From: Acidobacteriota bacterium
Lineage (GTDB): Bacteria > Acidobacteriota > Thermoanaerobaculia > Multivoradales > Multivoraceae
Assembly: GCA_026707545.1 (NCBI GenBank)
Contig: JAPOWR010000001.1
Location: 2,323,778-2,387,777 of the forward strand
DNA: 64,000 nt
Reading direction: 5' to 3'
Under the pieces are notes generated by a model. The model was not told the DNA's origin. It worked only from the letters and a program-made list of their open reading frames with translations, and ran no database searches. Below are positions 8,313 through 17,253 of the stretch, piece by piece; the stretch's first letter is position 1, and each line of letters starts with the position of its first letter. Both the position numbers and the translations under genes were made by a program.

Positions 8313-10493
8313 CTACATCGAACCGTCGATCCGCCGCAAGGCGTCACTGTCCGGCCATCGCCGCAGCGCCTCCGCGAGCACGGCTTCGGCGGACCGCTCG
8401 TCCCGCATCACCCGAAGGGTGCGGACCGCCTCGGCATACGACGCCGGCGCCGGGTTGACGGTGACCATCTCCTGGAGCGTCCTGCCGGCCTCGGCCGCTC
8501 GACCCCGGGTCGCGAACAGGAACGCGAGCGACGAGTAGGCCCCGAGCAGTTCGCGGTCGAGGGCGATCGCTTCCCGGTAGGCGCGCTCCGCCTCTTCCGC
8601 CCTGCCGAGCGTCCCGAAGGCCGTTCCGCGATGCAGGTGGAGGCGTGCGAGAAGGGGCTGATCCTCGCGGTCGCCGAACTCGGCGAGCGCCTCCTCGCTC
8701 CGGACGAGCGCCTCTTCGAACCGTCCCTGCGCGTTCAGAAGGCGGGTCCGGACGATCAGAGGCGCTACGCGCGGTCCGCGTTCGGCCAGCGCCAGCGCCA
8801 GGTGTTCGGCCGCCGCCTCCAGGTCTCCCTCGACCAGAGCCGCCTCGGCCAGGACCTGCGGCGCCAGGGGCGAACGGTCGGCGACCGCCAGCGCATGCTC
8901 GCGCGCCTCGGCGACCCGCCCCATGCGTAACAGGATCTCGGCAACCTTGACGCCCGAGGCCCCGGCATCGCCGCCGGACGCCTCGAAGGCTTGCCGGTAG
9001 GCGTCGAGCGCCGCCCCCGGGCGGCCGCGGCGCTCCAGAATCTCTCCCAACTCGTGCCAGGCCAGAACGAGCTGCGGCTCGGTTTCCAGAACCGTCCGGA
9101 GCACCGATTCGGCTTCGGCCAACTCGCCGCCGGCAGCCAACCGGGCGGAGCGCGCCAACTCCTCGACGATCCCGATCCGGCTCTTCGGATCCGGCAGAGG
9201 GCCATCGCCGGCCCGAGCGCCCCCGGAAAGGTAACCGAGCGACTCGAGCCGCCGCCGAATCTCCGGATCGTCCTCGGCCGGCGAGGTCAGGGATCGGTCG
9301 ATCTCCGCGAGCGCGGCGCGCATCCGCCGCGCCGCCGCCCGCTCCTCCTGGATCACGTTGTTCCGCTCTCCCGGATCCACGGAGAGCCGGAAGAGTTCCG
9401 GGTCGGGCGACTCGATGAAGTGGAGGTCGTCCTCCACGACCGAGGCGAGGTCGCTCCAGCCGAAGTGGATGCGGGGGTAGACGCTCTCGGAGACGATCTG
9501 CCGGGGCGCCGCGCCCCGCGACCGTTCCTGAAGTTCCAACAGGTTGCCGCCGGGAAGCTCCCGCGCATGCTCCAACCCCAGCAGCGAGTGGACCGTCGGC
9601 GCCACGTCGGCTAGCTGCGCGTTGGTCGCAACGCGCTCGCCGGCGCGCGCGCCGCCCGGCAGCTTGACGATCAGGGGCACCTGCAGCACCTCGCGGTAGA
9701 TGAGGATCAGGTGATCCATCTCGCCGTGGTCCATCAGGCCCTCGCCGTGGTCGGAGAGGAGGATGATGAGTGCGTCTCGGTAGAGACCGAGTTCCTCGAG
9801 CCGGCGAAGGAGTTCCCCGACGACCGCGTCGGCCGCGGCGATCTCGCCGTCGTACGAATCGTCGTAACGCTCCGCGAACGGCGACGGCGGATTGTAGGGA
9901 GCGTGGGGCTCGTAGAGATGGACGAACAGAAAGAACGGGGAACCCGCCGCGTCGCCCAGCCAGTCCGCGGCCGCGGCCAGGGTTTCGGGACCCGGGCGCT
10001 GCAGCTCGCCCAGGTCCCGGCCGGTCATGAACCTGACGCCATCGTCGTACACATCGAAGCCACGACCGATACCGGTTCCCGCGCGCAGCACGTAGGAGGA
10101 GACGAAGCCGCCGGTGGCGTACCCGCGCCGCCCAAGCGTCTCGGCGAGCGTCGGCACGGCTTCGTCCAGCCGGTACCCGGCATTGTCCCGGACGCCGTGT
10201 TGCGGCGGCAGGAGGCCCGTGAACAGGCTCGCGTGCGCCGGCAGCGTCACGTTGACGTGCGTGAACGCACGCTCGAACAGGACCCCATCGGCAGCCAGCC
10301 GATCGATGGCCGGTGTTTCGACACCCGTGTAGCCGTAGGCCGGCAGCCGGTCCGAACGCAGAGTGTCGATCGAGATGAGGACGACGTTCGGAGACTCCAT
10401 GCCGGCCCCGGACGTTCCGTCGGAAGCAGGCGGCGATGCGCAGCCCGCGAGCGCGCCGGCGCACGCCACGGCGATGGCCGCCGCGCGGCTCAC
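8313..10493 (-). CDS. Sulfatase-fold (alkaline phosphatase superfamily) lipoprotein with C-terminal TPR repeats
   Basis: The start chosen is GTG 10493, whose GTGA overlaps the stop of the upstream gene and gives a clean lipoprotein signal (AIAVACAGALAGC, lipid Cys18); 726 residues. Residues ~35-400 carry the sulfatase fold: VVLISIDTLRSDRL metal site, LPAHASLFTG at the nucleophile position and LSDHGEG for the distal metal. The Cys/Ser-x-Pro-x-Arg formylglycine motif is absent, so it is probably a phosphodiesterase/phosphatase-type or non-classical member rather than a classical arylsulfatase. Residues ~430-700 form TPR helices, suggesting a partner-binding role in the envelope. Substrate unknown. 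Confidence 0.85.
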   Translation of the reverse strand: MSRAAAIAVACAGALAGCASPPASDGTSGAGMESPNVVLISIDTLRSDRLPAYGYTGVETPAIDRLAADGVLFERAFTHVNVTLPAHASLFTGLLPPQHGVRDNAGYRLDEAVPTLAETLGRRGYATGGFVSSYVLRAGTGIGRGFDVYDDGVRFMTGRDLGELQRPGPETLAAAADWLGDAAGSPFFLFVHLYEPHAPYNPPSPFAERYDDSYDGEIAAADAVVGELLRRLEELGLYRDALIILLSDHGEGLMDHGEMDHLILIYREVLQVPLIVKLPGGARAGERVATNAQLADVAPTVHSLLGLEHARELPGGNLLELQERSRGAAPRQIVSESVYPRIHFGWSDLASVVEDDLHFIESPDPELFRLSVDPGERNNVIQEERAAARRMRAALAEIDRSLTSPAEDDPEIRRRLESLGYLSGGARAGDGPLPDPKSRIGIVEELARSARLAAGGELAEAESVLRTVLETEPQLVLAWHELGEILERRGRPGAALDAYRQAFEASGGDAGASGVKVAEILLRMGRVAEAREHALAVADRSPLAPQVLAEAALVEGDLEAAAEHLALALAERGPRVAPLIVRTRLLNAQGRFEEALVRSEEALAEFGDREDQPLLARLHLHRGTAFGTLGRAEEAERAYREAIALDRELLGAYSSLAFLFATRGRAAEAGRTLQEMVTVNPAPASYAEAVRTLRVMRDERSAEAVLAEALRRWPDSDALRRIDGSM

Positions 10494-11038
10494 TTCAGAT
10501 CGAGCGTCCGGCTGAGGGTCTGCGGCAAGCCGGTCACGTCGCCGAGCGGCGTCCACACCTCGACCGTCTCGCCGTCGTCTTCGACCTCGGTCACCTCGAC
10601 CCAGCGGGCCTCGCGCAGTCGCACGACGACTTCGAGCTTGCCGTCGGCGGGCGCGGGCCGGCCCTGTTCGGAGGTCCAGAAGTTGTACAGAGCGACCTCC
10701 GCCGAAGCGCCCGGCTCGATCACCTGGAGGAAGAGCTGCTGCTCGTAGACCGGCAGCGCCCGGCCGTTCAGTTCGACGTCGAAGCCGAAGCTGTAGACGG
10801 CCCGGCTGCCCCTGTTGTCTATGGTCGCGACCAGTCGACAGAGGGTCTCCGGTCCGGGCGCCGCCGGCGTCACCTCGAACCCGCCGAGCACGACCTCCGG
10901 CTCGTCAGCCGCGGATGACGCGGCGACCGGCCCCGGGCCGAGAGCCAACACCGTCATGACCGCCAATGACGCCACCGGCTGACGCCATGACGAGATCCTG
11001 GCGGCGGAAGCCCCGGCCACGGCCCCTGTGTTCGACAC
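10490..11038 (-). CDS. Hypothetical exported protein with CARDB/Ig-like fold
   Basis: About 182 residues from GTG 11038. That start gives a basic N-terminus (ISSWRQ) before the hydrophobic VASLAVMTVLALG and an AASSA cleavage region. ATG 10957 would leave almost no n-region, so the start is uncertain. The mature part (LVATIDNRGSRAVYSFGFDVELNG ... IEPGASAEVALYNF) resembles CARDB-type adhesion or structural domains. No catalytic motif is seen. Its stop overlaps the GTG start of the sulfatase-TPR lipoprotein, so the two are translationally coupled and may work together at the envelope. It is divergent from the DUF3179 gene. Confidence 0.65.
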   Translation of the reverse strand: MSNTGAVAGASAARISSWRQPVASLAVMTVLALGPGPVAASSAADEPEVVLGGFEVTPAAPGPETLCRLVATIDNRGSRAVYSFGFDVELNGRALPVYEQQLFLQVIEPGASAEVALYNFWTSEQGRPAPADGKLEVVVRLREARWVEVTEVEDDGETVEVWTPLGDVTGLPQTLSRTLDLK

Positions 11039-11071
11039 CCCATGGATAATACTGAAGGGGACTCTCCGACC

Positions 11072-12514
11072 ATGCCCACGAACCTCCTGGCCCGACTGCC
11101 GACGCTGCTTGCGTTTCTGGCCCTGTCCGGCTCCGCGGATCTTCCCGCCCAGTTCGGAGAACAACTCACCGAAGAGGACGATCCGACCCTCCGCCTCGGC
11201 GACCTGCCCACGGCGGAGCGCGCAGCCGAGCCGGCGTTCTACGACCGTGTCCGACGCCTCATGTCCGGCAAGCCGAAGGCGCGCAAGCGGGCGGCAAGGG
11301 CGTTGGCCAGGGCCGACGAGTCCGTCCTCATCCCCCTGGTCGACGCCTACTTCTTCTCGCCGGACGAAGCACGTCCGGAACTGAGGCAGGCCCTGGAGGA
11401 TCTCTCCGGCAAGCAGTTCGGCAGCCGCTACCGCGACTGGTTCGAGTACGTGGGAGGCCGCGAAGACCTCGACGCGCCCCCGGGGTACACCGCCTGGAAG
11501 GGAGAGCTGTTCTCGCGCATCGACCCGGCTTACCGGCGCATCCTGAGCCCGGAGACGACCGTCCGTCTGAGACTGCGCGAAGTCCAGTGGGGAGGCGTTC
11601 CCCTGGACGGGATTCCCACGATCGACGATCCCGAGTCCGTTCCCGCCGACACGGCCCGCTTCATGCGCGACACGGACACCGTCTTCGGCGTCAGTCTGGG
11701 CGGCGAGCACCGCGCCTACCCGGTCAAGGTCCTGAGCTGGCACGAACTGCTGAACGACACGGTCGGCGGCCGGCCGATCGCTCTCTCGTTCTGCACGCTC
11801 TGCGGCTCCGGGATTCTCTACCTCGCGGAGGACACGAGCGGCAGCCGCATCCTGTTCGGCACCTCGGGCCTGCTCTACCGCTCGAACAAGCTGATGTTCG
11901 ACCACGCCACTCGCAGCCTGTGGAGCAACCTGACCGGCGAAGCGGTCGTCGGGCAGCGTGCCGCCGAGGGCGCGCGGCTCGAAATGCTGCCGATGACCCT
12001 CACCCGGTGGGATGCCTGGCGGCAACGCCACCCCGACACGACGATCATGCGCCCCGATCCGGCGGCGGCCCAGCGAAGCGGCTACCGGTACATCGAGGGC
12101 GCCGCCGACGAGGCCCGCGCCGGCGTCGAGTTTCCGGTGTGGAGGCGGAGCGACGCACTGGAGCGGAACGAGCGGATCTACGCCCTGCGGCTCCACGGCG
12201 AAGCGAAGGCCTACCCGCTCGACAAGTTGCGGGAGGAGATCCTGATCCACGACACGCTGGGCGGCGTACCGATCGTGATCGTCCTCGACTCCGCGAGCGG
12301 CGCCGTACGCGCGTACGAGCGCGGCGACCGCAGGTTCCGGATCCCGGGGATTGCGCCGGTCCGCCAACTCCGCGCGGAAGACGGCACGGTCTGGCGGCTG
12401 GCCGAGGAAGGGCTGGCGCCCGCCGCGGGCGGCGACCTGCTGCCGCGGGTCCCCGGCCACATCGCCTTCTGGTTCGGCTGGTACGCGTTCTACCCGGACA
12501 CGGCCGTCTACTGA
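11072..12514 (+). CDS. DUF3179 domain-containing exported protein
   Basis: 480 residues from ATG 11072, which has GAAGGGG upstream; an in-frame ATG at 11042 lies 30 bp earlier and is less likely because the signal peptide (RLPTLLAFLALSGSA) begins at MPTNLL. The DUF3179 domain occupies about residues 195-480. It has the diagnostic AYPVKVLSWHELLND, SFCTLCGSG with C241 and C244 in a CxxC, and LLYRSNKLMFD, then a second AYPLDKLREEILIHD repeat. The family is widespread in marine and soil bacteria and uncharacterised; the CxxC suggests metal or redox chemistry. Its 3' end overlaps the convergent M16-like gene by 7 bp. Confidence 0.87.
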   Translation: MPTNLLARLPTLLAFLALSGSADLPAQFGEQLTEEDDPTLRLGDLPTAERAAEPAFYDRVRRLMSGKPKARKRAARALARADESVLIPLVDAYFFSPDEARPELRQALEDLSGKQFGSRYRDWFEYVGGREDLDAPPGYTAWKGELFSRIDPAYRRILSPETTVRLRLREVQWGGVPLDGIPTIDDPESVPADTARFMRDTDTVFGVSLGGEHRAYPVKVLSWHELLNDTVGGRPIALSFCTLCGSGILYLAEDTSGSRILFGTSGLLYRSNKLMFDHATRSLWSNLTGEAVVGQRAAEGARLEMLPMTLTRWDAWRQRHPDTTIMRPDPAAAQRSGYRYIEGAADEARAGVEFPVWRRSDALERNERIYALRLHGEAKAYPLDKLREEILIHDTLGGVPIVIVLDSASGAVRAYERGDRRFRIPGIAPVRQLRAEDGTVWRLAEEGLAPAAGGDLLPRVPGHIAFWFGWYAFYPDTAVY

Positions 12515-14040
12515 ACGCCCGCCGGCGGGCCCAACAAACCACGCAGTTCGCCCGCCCCCCGGGCCGCCTGGACCGCCGCCGAGTCGCCGACCACGAGCAG
12601 CGCGATCCCGTCCATGTCGATGTAGCGCTGCGCCACGCGCCGGAGGTCCGTGACGGTCACCGTGGCGAGGCGCTGCCGATAGAGGGACCAGTACTCGTGA
12701 GGGCGGCCCAGCAGTTCGTCCTCCGCGTAGCGGCCGGCGATCACCTCGGCGCGGTCGAAAAGCAGCGGCAGCCGAGCCGCGAGAGACCGTCTGGCGGTCG
12801 CGATTTCCGCATCGGCTACATCGCCCCGTCGCAGCCGTCTGAGTTCTTCGAGCACCGCCGCGGCAGCAACCGCGACGGACTCGGGCGCCGTCTCCAGGAA
12901 GATCCGGAAGTCGCCCGCCCCGGGGACCGGCGGTTGTCCTCGAACACTCCCGGCCGGGACCACGTCCAGGTCGAACCAGGTCAACACGCGATAGGTGAGG
13001 CCCTCCTCGAGCTGCAGTCGCGAGCGCAGGCGAGACACCGCGCCCGGACCGTCCAGAATCTCCGCCAGCAACATCAGAGCCCAGCGGTCGCGGCTGTCCC
13101 AGGAGCTGAAGACGGCGCCTCGGTGGCCAAGCGCGAGCGCGGCCTGCGTGCCCGGCCGGTCCACGAGCCACCAACCCGGATACGCGGCAGCGATCTCCGG
13201 CCGGGTACGTCTCTTCGCCGCGCGCGGAGATGCGGGCTCCGCGGACGCTTCAATCGTCTCGCTCGCCGTCCCGTCAGACGCCTCCCAGCCGCCGAAGAGT
13301 TCATCGAGCCGGGCGACCAGAGCCTCGCCGTCCACGTCGCCGGACACGGCGATCACCGCGCCCTCGGGACGCCAGTGCCGGCGGTGGAAGCGGATCAGCG
13401 CCTCCCGCTGGAACGCCGCCAGGGAGGCCTCCGTCAAGCGCCGGCTCCGCGGCGAGGCCGGCCCGTGAACCAGGCGCGACCACTCCCGATCCAGGACGGT
13501 GCGTGGGTCGTCTCCTTCCGCGAGCAGGCTGACGCGGAGGCTGTCCTTCGCCTGCGCCAGCCGCTGCTCGTCGAACCGCGGCTCGAACAGGATCGACGCG
13601 AGGAGTTCCAGGCCCCGGTCGAGCGCCTCGGAACCCGTGTCGAGCGCCAGCACGGTGCGGGTCCAGGAGCTGCTCTCCTGGAGCCGGACGCCCAGCGCGT
13701 CGACCTCGTCGTCGAGTTCCTCCGGACCGAGTTCGCCGGCGCCTCCGCGCCGGGCCATCGCCGCCGTCATCGAGGCCAGCCCATCCTCTCCCGGCCCCTC
13801 GTTCCGGTCGCCGACCGGTAAGGCCAGCACGACGTCGACCAGAGGCAGGGTGCGATCGGGCACGACATAGACGGGCAGGCCGTTCCTGAGTTCGAAGCGG
13901 AGTCCGGCGACCGGAGGCGGATCGAAGCGCGACGGCGCGAACCGGAGACCTTCGGGCCGGTCCGGAATCGCCTGCGCGTGGATCTGTGCAGGGGTCAGCG
14001 GGCACGCCACAACGACGGCGAGGGTGAGCAGCCGGAGCAC
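12508..14040 (-). CDS. M16 family peptidase homologue lacking the zinc motif
   Basis: 510 residues with a GTG start 1 bp after the stop of the active M16 gene. A signal peptide (LLTLAVVVACPLTPAQIHAQ) is followed by the M16 opening strand LRNGLPVYVVPDRTLPLVDVVLALPVG. At the position of HxxEH the sequence reads EDGLASMTAAM, so the zinc ligands are gone. The second half (VDRPGTQAALALGHRG ... LAEILDGPGAVSRLRSRLQLEEGLTYRV) matches the M16 C-terminal domain, which carries the Arg/Tyr-type substrate contacts. Such non-catalytic subunits pair with an active M16B partner, here the adjacent gene. Probably periplasmic. Confidence 0.88.
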   Translation of the reverse strand: MLRLLTLAVVVACPLTPAQIHAQAIPDRPEGLRFAPSRFDPPPVAGLRFELRNGLPVYVVPDRTLPLVDVVLALPVGDRNEGPGEDGLASMTAAMARRGGAGELGPEELDDEVDALGVRLQESSSWTRTVLALDTGSEALDRGLELLASILFEPRFDEQRLAQAKDSLRVSLLAEGDDPRTVLDREWSRLVHGPASPRSRRLTEASLAAFQREALIRFHRRHWRPEGAVIAVSGDVDGEALVARLDELFGGWEASDGTASETIEASAEPASPRAAKRRTRPEIAAAYPGWWLVDRPGTQAALALGHRGAVFSSWDSRDRWALMLLAEILDGPGAVSRLRSRLQLEEGLTYRVLTWFDLDVVPAGSVRGQPPVPGAGDFRIFLETAPESVAVAAAAVLEELRRLRRGDVADAEIATARRSLAARLPLLFDRAEVIAGRYAEDELLGRPHEYWSLYRQRLATVTVTDLRRVAQRYIDMDGIALLVVGDSAAVQAARGAGELRGLLGPPAGVQ

Positions 14041-14041
14041 G

Positions 14042-15502
14042 TCAGCTCCCCCCGGCCCGGGTCAAGGAGAGGACCGCCCGTTCGGCCGAAACGAGGTAGC
14101 GGTCGACGACCCGTTCCAGATCGTCACCGGAAGCCGCGGACGCGGCGTCCAGCCATTGGGCCAACTGCCCGTAACCCCCGAGAACTTCGGCCACAGCCAG
14201 ACGGTGGGCCATGCCGGCGTCCTGTTCGAGTTGACGCCACGAATCGGTCACTAGCTGCCGGCGGACACGCGCAAGTTCCGAGTCGTCGATGCCGCCGGCG
14301 CGCACCCTGCCGAGCAGCCTGTCCCAAGCCGTGGTCAACTCCTCGAGACTCGCTCCACCACCGGCCTCGATCCGTACGGCGAAGTAGCCTCCGAGCTTCC
14401 GGGACACATGCTCCGCGGACGCGGCGTAGGCGACCCGATCCCCTCCCACCACGAGTTCTCGGTAGAGCCGTCCCGAGCGGCTGTTCAACAGGCCAGCCAG
14501 CACGTCGAGTGCGACCGCGTCGCCGGCCGCCGCGAACGGCACCGTGGGGTATCGGATCTCGACCTGGCTCCGGCAAGTGCAGGAACCTTCCAGGGAGCCG
14601 AGCGCCGGCTCCGCCACTTCCGGCCGGGCCAGGGTCCCCGCCATCCGACTGCCGCCTCCGAGCCGCCCGAAGTAGCGCTCCGCGAATTCCCGAACGCGTG
14701 GCACGGACAGGTCGCCGATCAGAACCGCGACGATCCGTTCGGGGCGGTAGGCAGCCTCAAAGTGCGTCCGCGCGTCCTCGGGAAGCAACCCCTCGACCTC
14801 GAGACGTTCGCCCCCCGGCGAATGAGCGTAGGGATGTCCCGCACCCCAGTACGCGGCGTCGAACAGTTCGAACCAGGCCGCCGTCGGGCTCGAGTCGATG
14901 CGCTGGCGGCGCTCCTGCTCGACTACCGCCAGCTCGCGACGAAAGCCGCGAAACACGGGCTCGAGCAACCGGTCGGACTCCAGCCAGAACCAGAGTTCGA
15001 GTTTCTCCGTCGGCACCAGTGTCTGAAAGGCGGTCGAGTCGTGCCGGGTAAACGCCTCGATCCCCACCACGCCGGCCCGCGTGTAGTGACCGGCGTAGGC
15101 GCCCGGCAACTGAATCTCGGCCAGCCGCTGCTCCACGTCGGCCAGGCCGGCTGCCGCGGCACCCCGGCGAACAGACTGCTCATACAACCGCTCCCACCGC
15201 TTCAGGAGGGGCGCCTCGGCCTCCCAGTCGCGAGTTCCGATCGTGCGGCTACCGGCGTACAGGAGGTGTTCCACGACATGCGCCAGACCGCGGCCGGTCG
15301 GCGGGTCCGCCGCCGACCCGCTTCTAACCGCCCAGACGGCGGCCAGGAGACGCCTTCCGGGCCGCTCGACCACCAGGAAGGTCATCCCGTTGTCGAGTTG
15401 GAAGTGCGCGGGCTCGAGCTTCGGCGGTGGAGCCTGGCCAATAGCGGCCGGCGTCGCAAACGCCAGGGCGCCCAATGCCGCCAGCCATCTCGCCGACTTC
15501 AC
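14042..15502 (-). CDS. M16 family zinc peptidase (active subunit)
   Basis: 486 residues from GTG 15502. The GTGA overlaps the stop of the upstream ASPIC gene and starts a signal peptide (WLAALGALAFATPAAIGQA). The inverted zinc motif HVVEH lies at 75-79 (H75, E78 catalytic, H79), and the distal glutamate is in the VVEQE stretch near residue 195. The C-terminal half (VEIRYPTVPFAAAGDAVALDVLAGLLNSRSGRLYRELV) is the usual M16 second domain. Exported endopeptidase; substrate unknown. Together with the zinc-less homologue downstream it probably forms a heterodimer, as is typical of bacterial M16B pairs. Confidence 0.9.
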   Translation of the reverse strand: MKSARWLAALGALAFATPAAIGQAPPPKLEPAHFQLDNGMTFLVVERPGRRLLAAVWAVRSGSAADPPTGRGLAHVVEHLLYAGSRTIGTRDWEAEAPLLKRWERLYEQSVRRGAAAAGLADVEQRLAEIQLPGAYAGHYTRAGVVGIEAFTRHDSTAFQTLVPTEKLELWFWLESDRLLEPVFRGFRRELAVVEQERRQRIDSSPTAAWFELFDAAYWGAGHPYAHSPGGERLEVEGLLPEDARTHFEAAYRPERIVAVLIGDLSVPRVREFAERYFGRLGGGSRMAGTLARPEVAEPALGSLEGSCTCRSQVEIRYPTVPFAAAGDAVALDVLAGLLNSRSGRLYRELVVGGDRVAYAASAEHVSRKLGGYFAVRIEAGGGASLEELTTAWDRLLGRVRAGGIDDSELARVRRQLVTDSWRQLEQDAGMAHRLAVAEVLGGYGQLAQWLDAASAASGDDLERVVDRYLVSAERAVLSLTRAGGS

Positions 15503-17211
15503 GGTGGTTCCTCGACGAGGAGGTAGGCATCCGGCGGCGGATCGACGATCCGCGTGCGAGCACCGGACGGCCAGCGGAGGTCGAGTCGCAACGGGTTGGC
15601 GTCCGCCGAAACCGTCCAGCGCAGACGGTGTCCGCTCGAGGACTGGTAGCTGTCGCCGCGGACGATCCACCGCCGTGCTGGCGGCGGTCCACTTCCGGCC
15701 GACAGGGTCGCCACGGCGCCCACCGCCTGCGTGTTCGGCGACCGGCCGCGCAGTTCGAGGCCCAGCCACGTGGCGCCCGCCGGCCTGGCCGCGTCGTTCC
15801 GCCACAACCGCGCCGGACCGTCGTTCGCGGTCACCGCCAGGTCGGCGTCACCGTCGTTGTCGAAGTCCGCGGCTGCCGTGCCGCGGCTGACCAGGGGCTC
15901 CTCCTCGGCCCAGGCGCACCGCGCCTCGCCCAACCGCCCGCGGCCGTCGCCGGCAAGACCGCGTAACAGGAGGTTCCGCTGCCGGTGCTCCGTGTTGTCC
16001 CGCCGCGGCGAGGCGAAGATGTGGCCGTTCGCCACGTAGACGTCGAGCGCGCCGTCGGCGTCGAAGTCCTCGGCGACGATCCCGAACCCGAGCAGGTTGA
16101 ACGACGGTTGACCGAAACCCGTCGTCGCCGAAACGTCTTCGAACAGCATTCCGGACGCCTGGCCGGCGTTGCGATACAGCGTGTTCGTCTCCACGTCGAA
16201 ATTGGTCACCGCCAGATCGGGGTCGCCGTCGACGTCGAAGTCGGCCACGGCCAGGCCCATGCCCGCCTCGGGCCGTCCGCTGCGGTTGACCGCGGTGCCC
16301 GAGAGCAGGGACAGGTCCTCGAAGCCACCATCGCCCAGGTTCCTGAACAGAAGGTTCAGCGTCAGGTCGTTCGCGACGTAGACGTCGGGCCACCCGTCCG
16401 CATCCAGATCCGTGAACAGAACGCCCAGGCCCTTGCCGTCGGCCCCACCGAAACCTGCCTCTTCGGTCGCATCCTCGAATGAGCCGTCACCACGGTTCTC
16501 GTAGTAGCGGTCGAGCTGGCCCGAGAACAGGGAAGGGTCGCACACCTCCGGCGGGGAATCCGGCCCATCCCGGCGACAGTCCAGTCCGTGCTCCGGGTCG
16601 TAGTCCAGGTAGCGGCTGACGTAGAGATCGAGATCCCCGTCGCCGTCCGCGTCGGCGAGCGCCATCGACGATCCCCAGGGGCGCTCGTCCTCGCCCGCCG
16701 GCGAGAGCGCCTCCGCCGCTGCGAAGCGGCCGGCGCCGTCGTTACGCAGGAGCACGGTCGGCCCGTAGTGCGACACGAGCAGGTCGACGCCCCGGTCGCC
16801 GTCGACATCGGCCGCCACGACGCCCTGGCCGTAGCCGCTGGCGAGGTCTCCGGCACCGGCCGGGACGAAGTGGAACTCCCCCGCTTCGTCCGGGCCCAGG
16901 TTCCGAAACAGCCGGTCAGACGCCGCCGCGCCGACGTCCGGCGGAAACGGCCCCGACTGCACGAGGTAGAGATCGAGCCAGCCGTCGCCATCGAAGTCGA
17001 TCCAGGCGACGCCGGCGCCCATCGTCTCGGGCAGGTGCAGGCCACCGGCAGCGCCCGCGTCGTGCTGGAAACGAAGCCCCGTTTCGGCGGCCACCTCGGA
17101 GAAGCTGAACCCGCAGTCCTCCGGGCCAACGGCCAGGCAGGGCTGGAACGCGAATGACTGGACGGCGACAAGGACGACGGCCAACCGCCGGACACCGCCT
17201 CGCCAACCCAT
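15499..17211 (-). CDS. FG-GAP/VCBS repeat protein with C-terminal ASPIC/UnbV domain (CRTAC1-like)
   Basis: 570 residues from ATG 17211, chosen because it begins a signal peptide (RRLAVVLVAVQSFAFQPCLA). Seven or so FG-GAP repeats carry Ca-binding DxDGDGxxD-type loops (WIDFDGDGWLDLYLV, ADADGDGDLDLYV, FDVDGDPDLAV, FDADGALDVYV, FDNDGDADLAV) and build a beta-propeller. The C-terminal ASPIC/UnbV segment (VGAVATLSAG ... RWIVRGDSYQSSSGHRLRW) completes the protein. Secreted or surface-associated; role unknown in bacteria. First gene of a reverse-strand operon with the two M16 genes (4-bp overlap), divergent from folP. A second protein of the class lies at the right end of the window. Confidence 0.9.
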   Translation of the reverse strand: MGWRGGVRRLAVVLVAVQSFAFQPCLAVGPEDCGFSFSEVAAETGLRFQHDAGAAGGLHLPETMGAGVAWIDFDGDGWLDLYLVQSGPFPPDVGAAASDRLFRNLGPDEAGEFHFVPAGAGDLASGYGQGVVAADVDGDRGVDLLVSHYGPTVLLRNDGAGRFAAAEALSPAGEDERPWGSSMALADADGDGDLDLYVSRYLDYDPEHGLDCRRDGPDSPPEVCDPSLFSGQLDRYYENRGDGSFEDATEEAGFGGADGKGLGVLFTDLDADGWPDVYVANDLTLNLLFRNLGDGGFEDLSLLSGTAVNRSGRPEAGMGLAVADFDVDGDPDLAVTNFDVETNTLYRNAGQASGMLFEDVSATTGFGQPSFNLLGFGIVAEDFDADGALDVYVANGHIFASPRRDNTEHRQRNLLLRGLAGDGRGRLGEARCAWAEEEPLVSRGTAAADFDNDGDADLAVTANDGPARLWRNDAARPAGATWLGLELRGRSPNTQAVGAVATLSAGSGPPPARRWIVRGDSYQSSSGHRLRWTVSADANPLRLDLRWPSGARTRIVDPPPDAYLLVEEPP

Positions 17212-17253
17212 CCGGCGACGGTAACAGTCCTGCCGGCACCGTAGACTTCCCCG

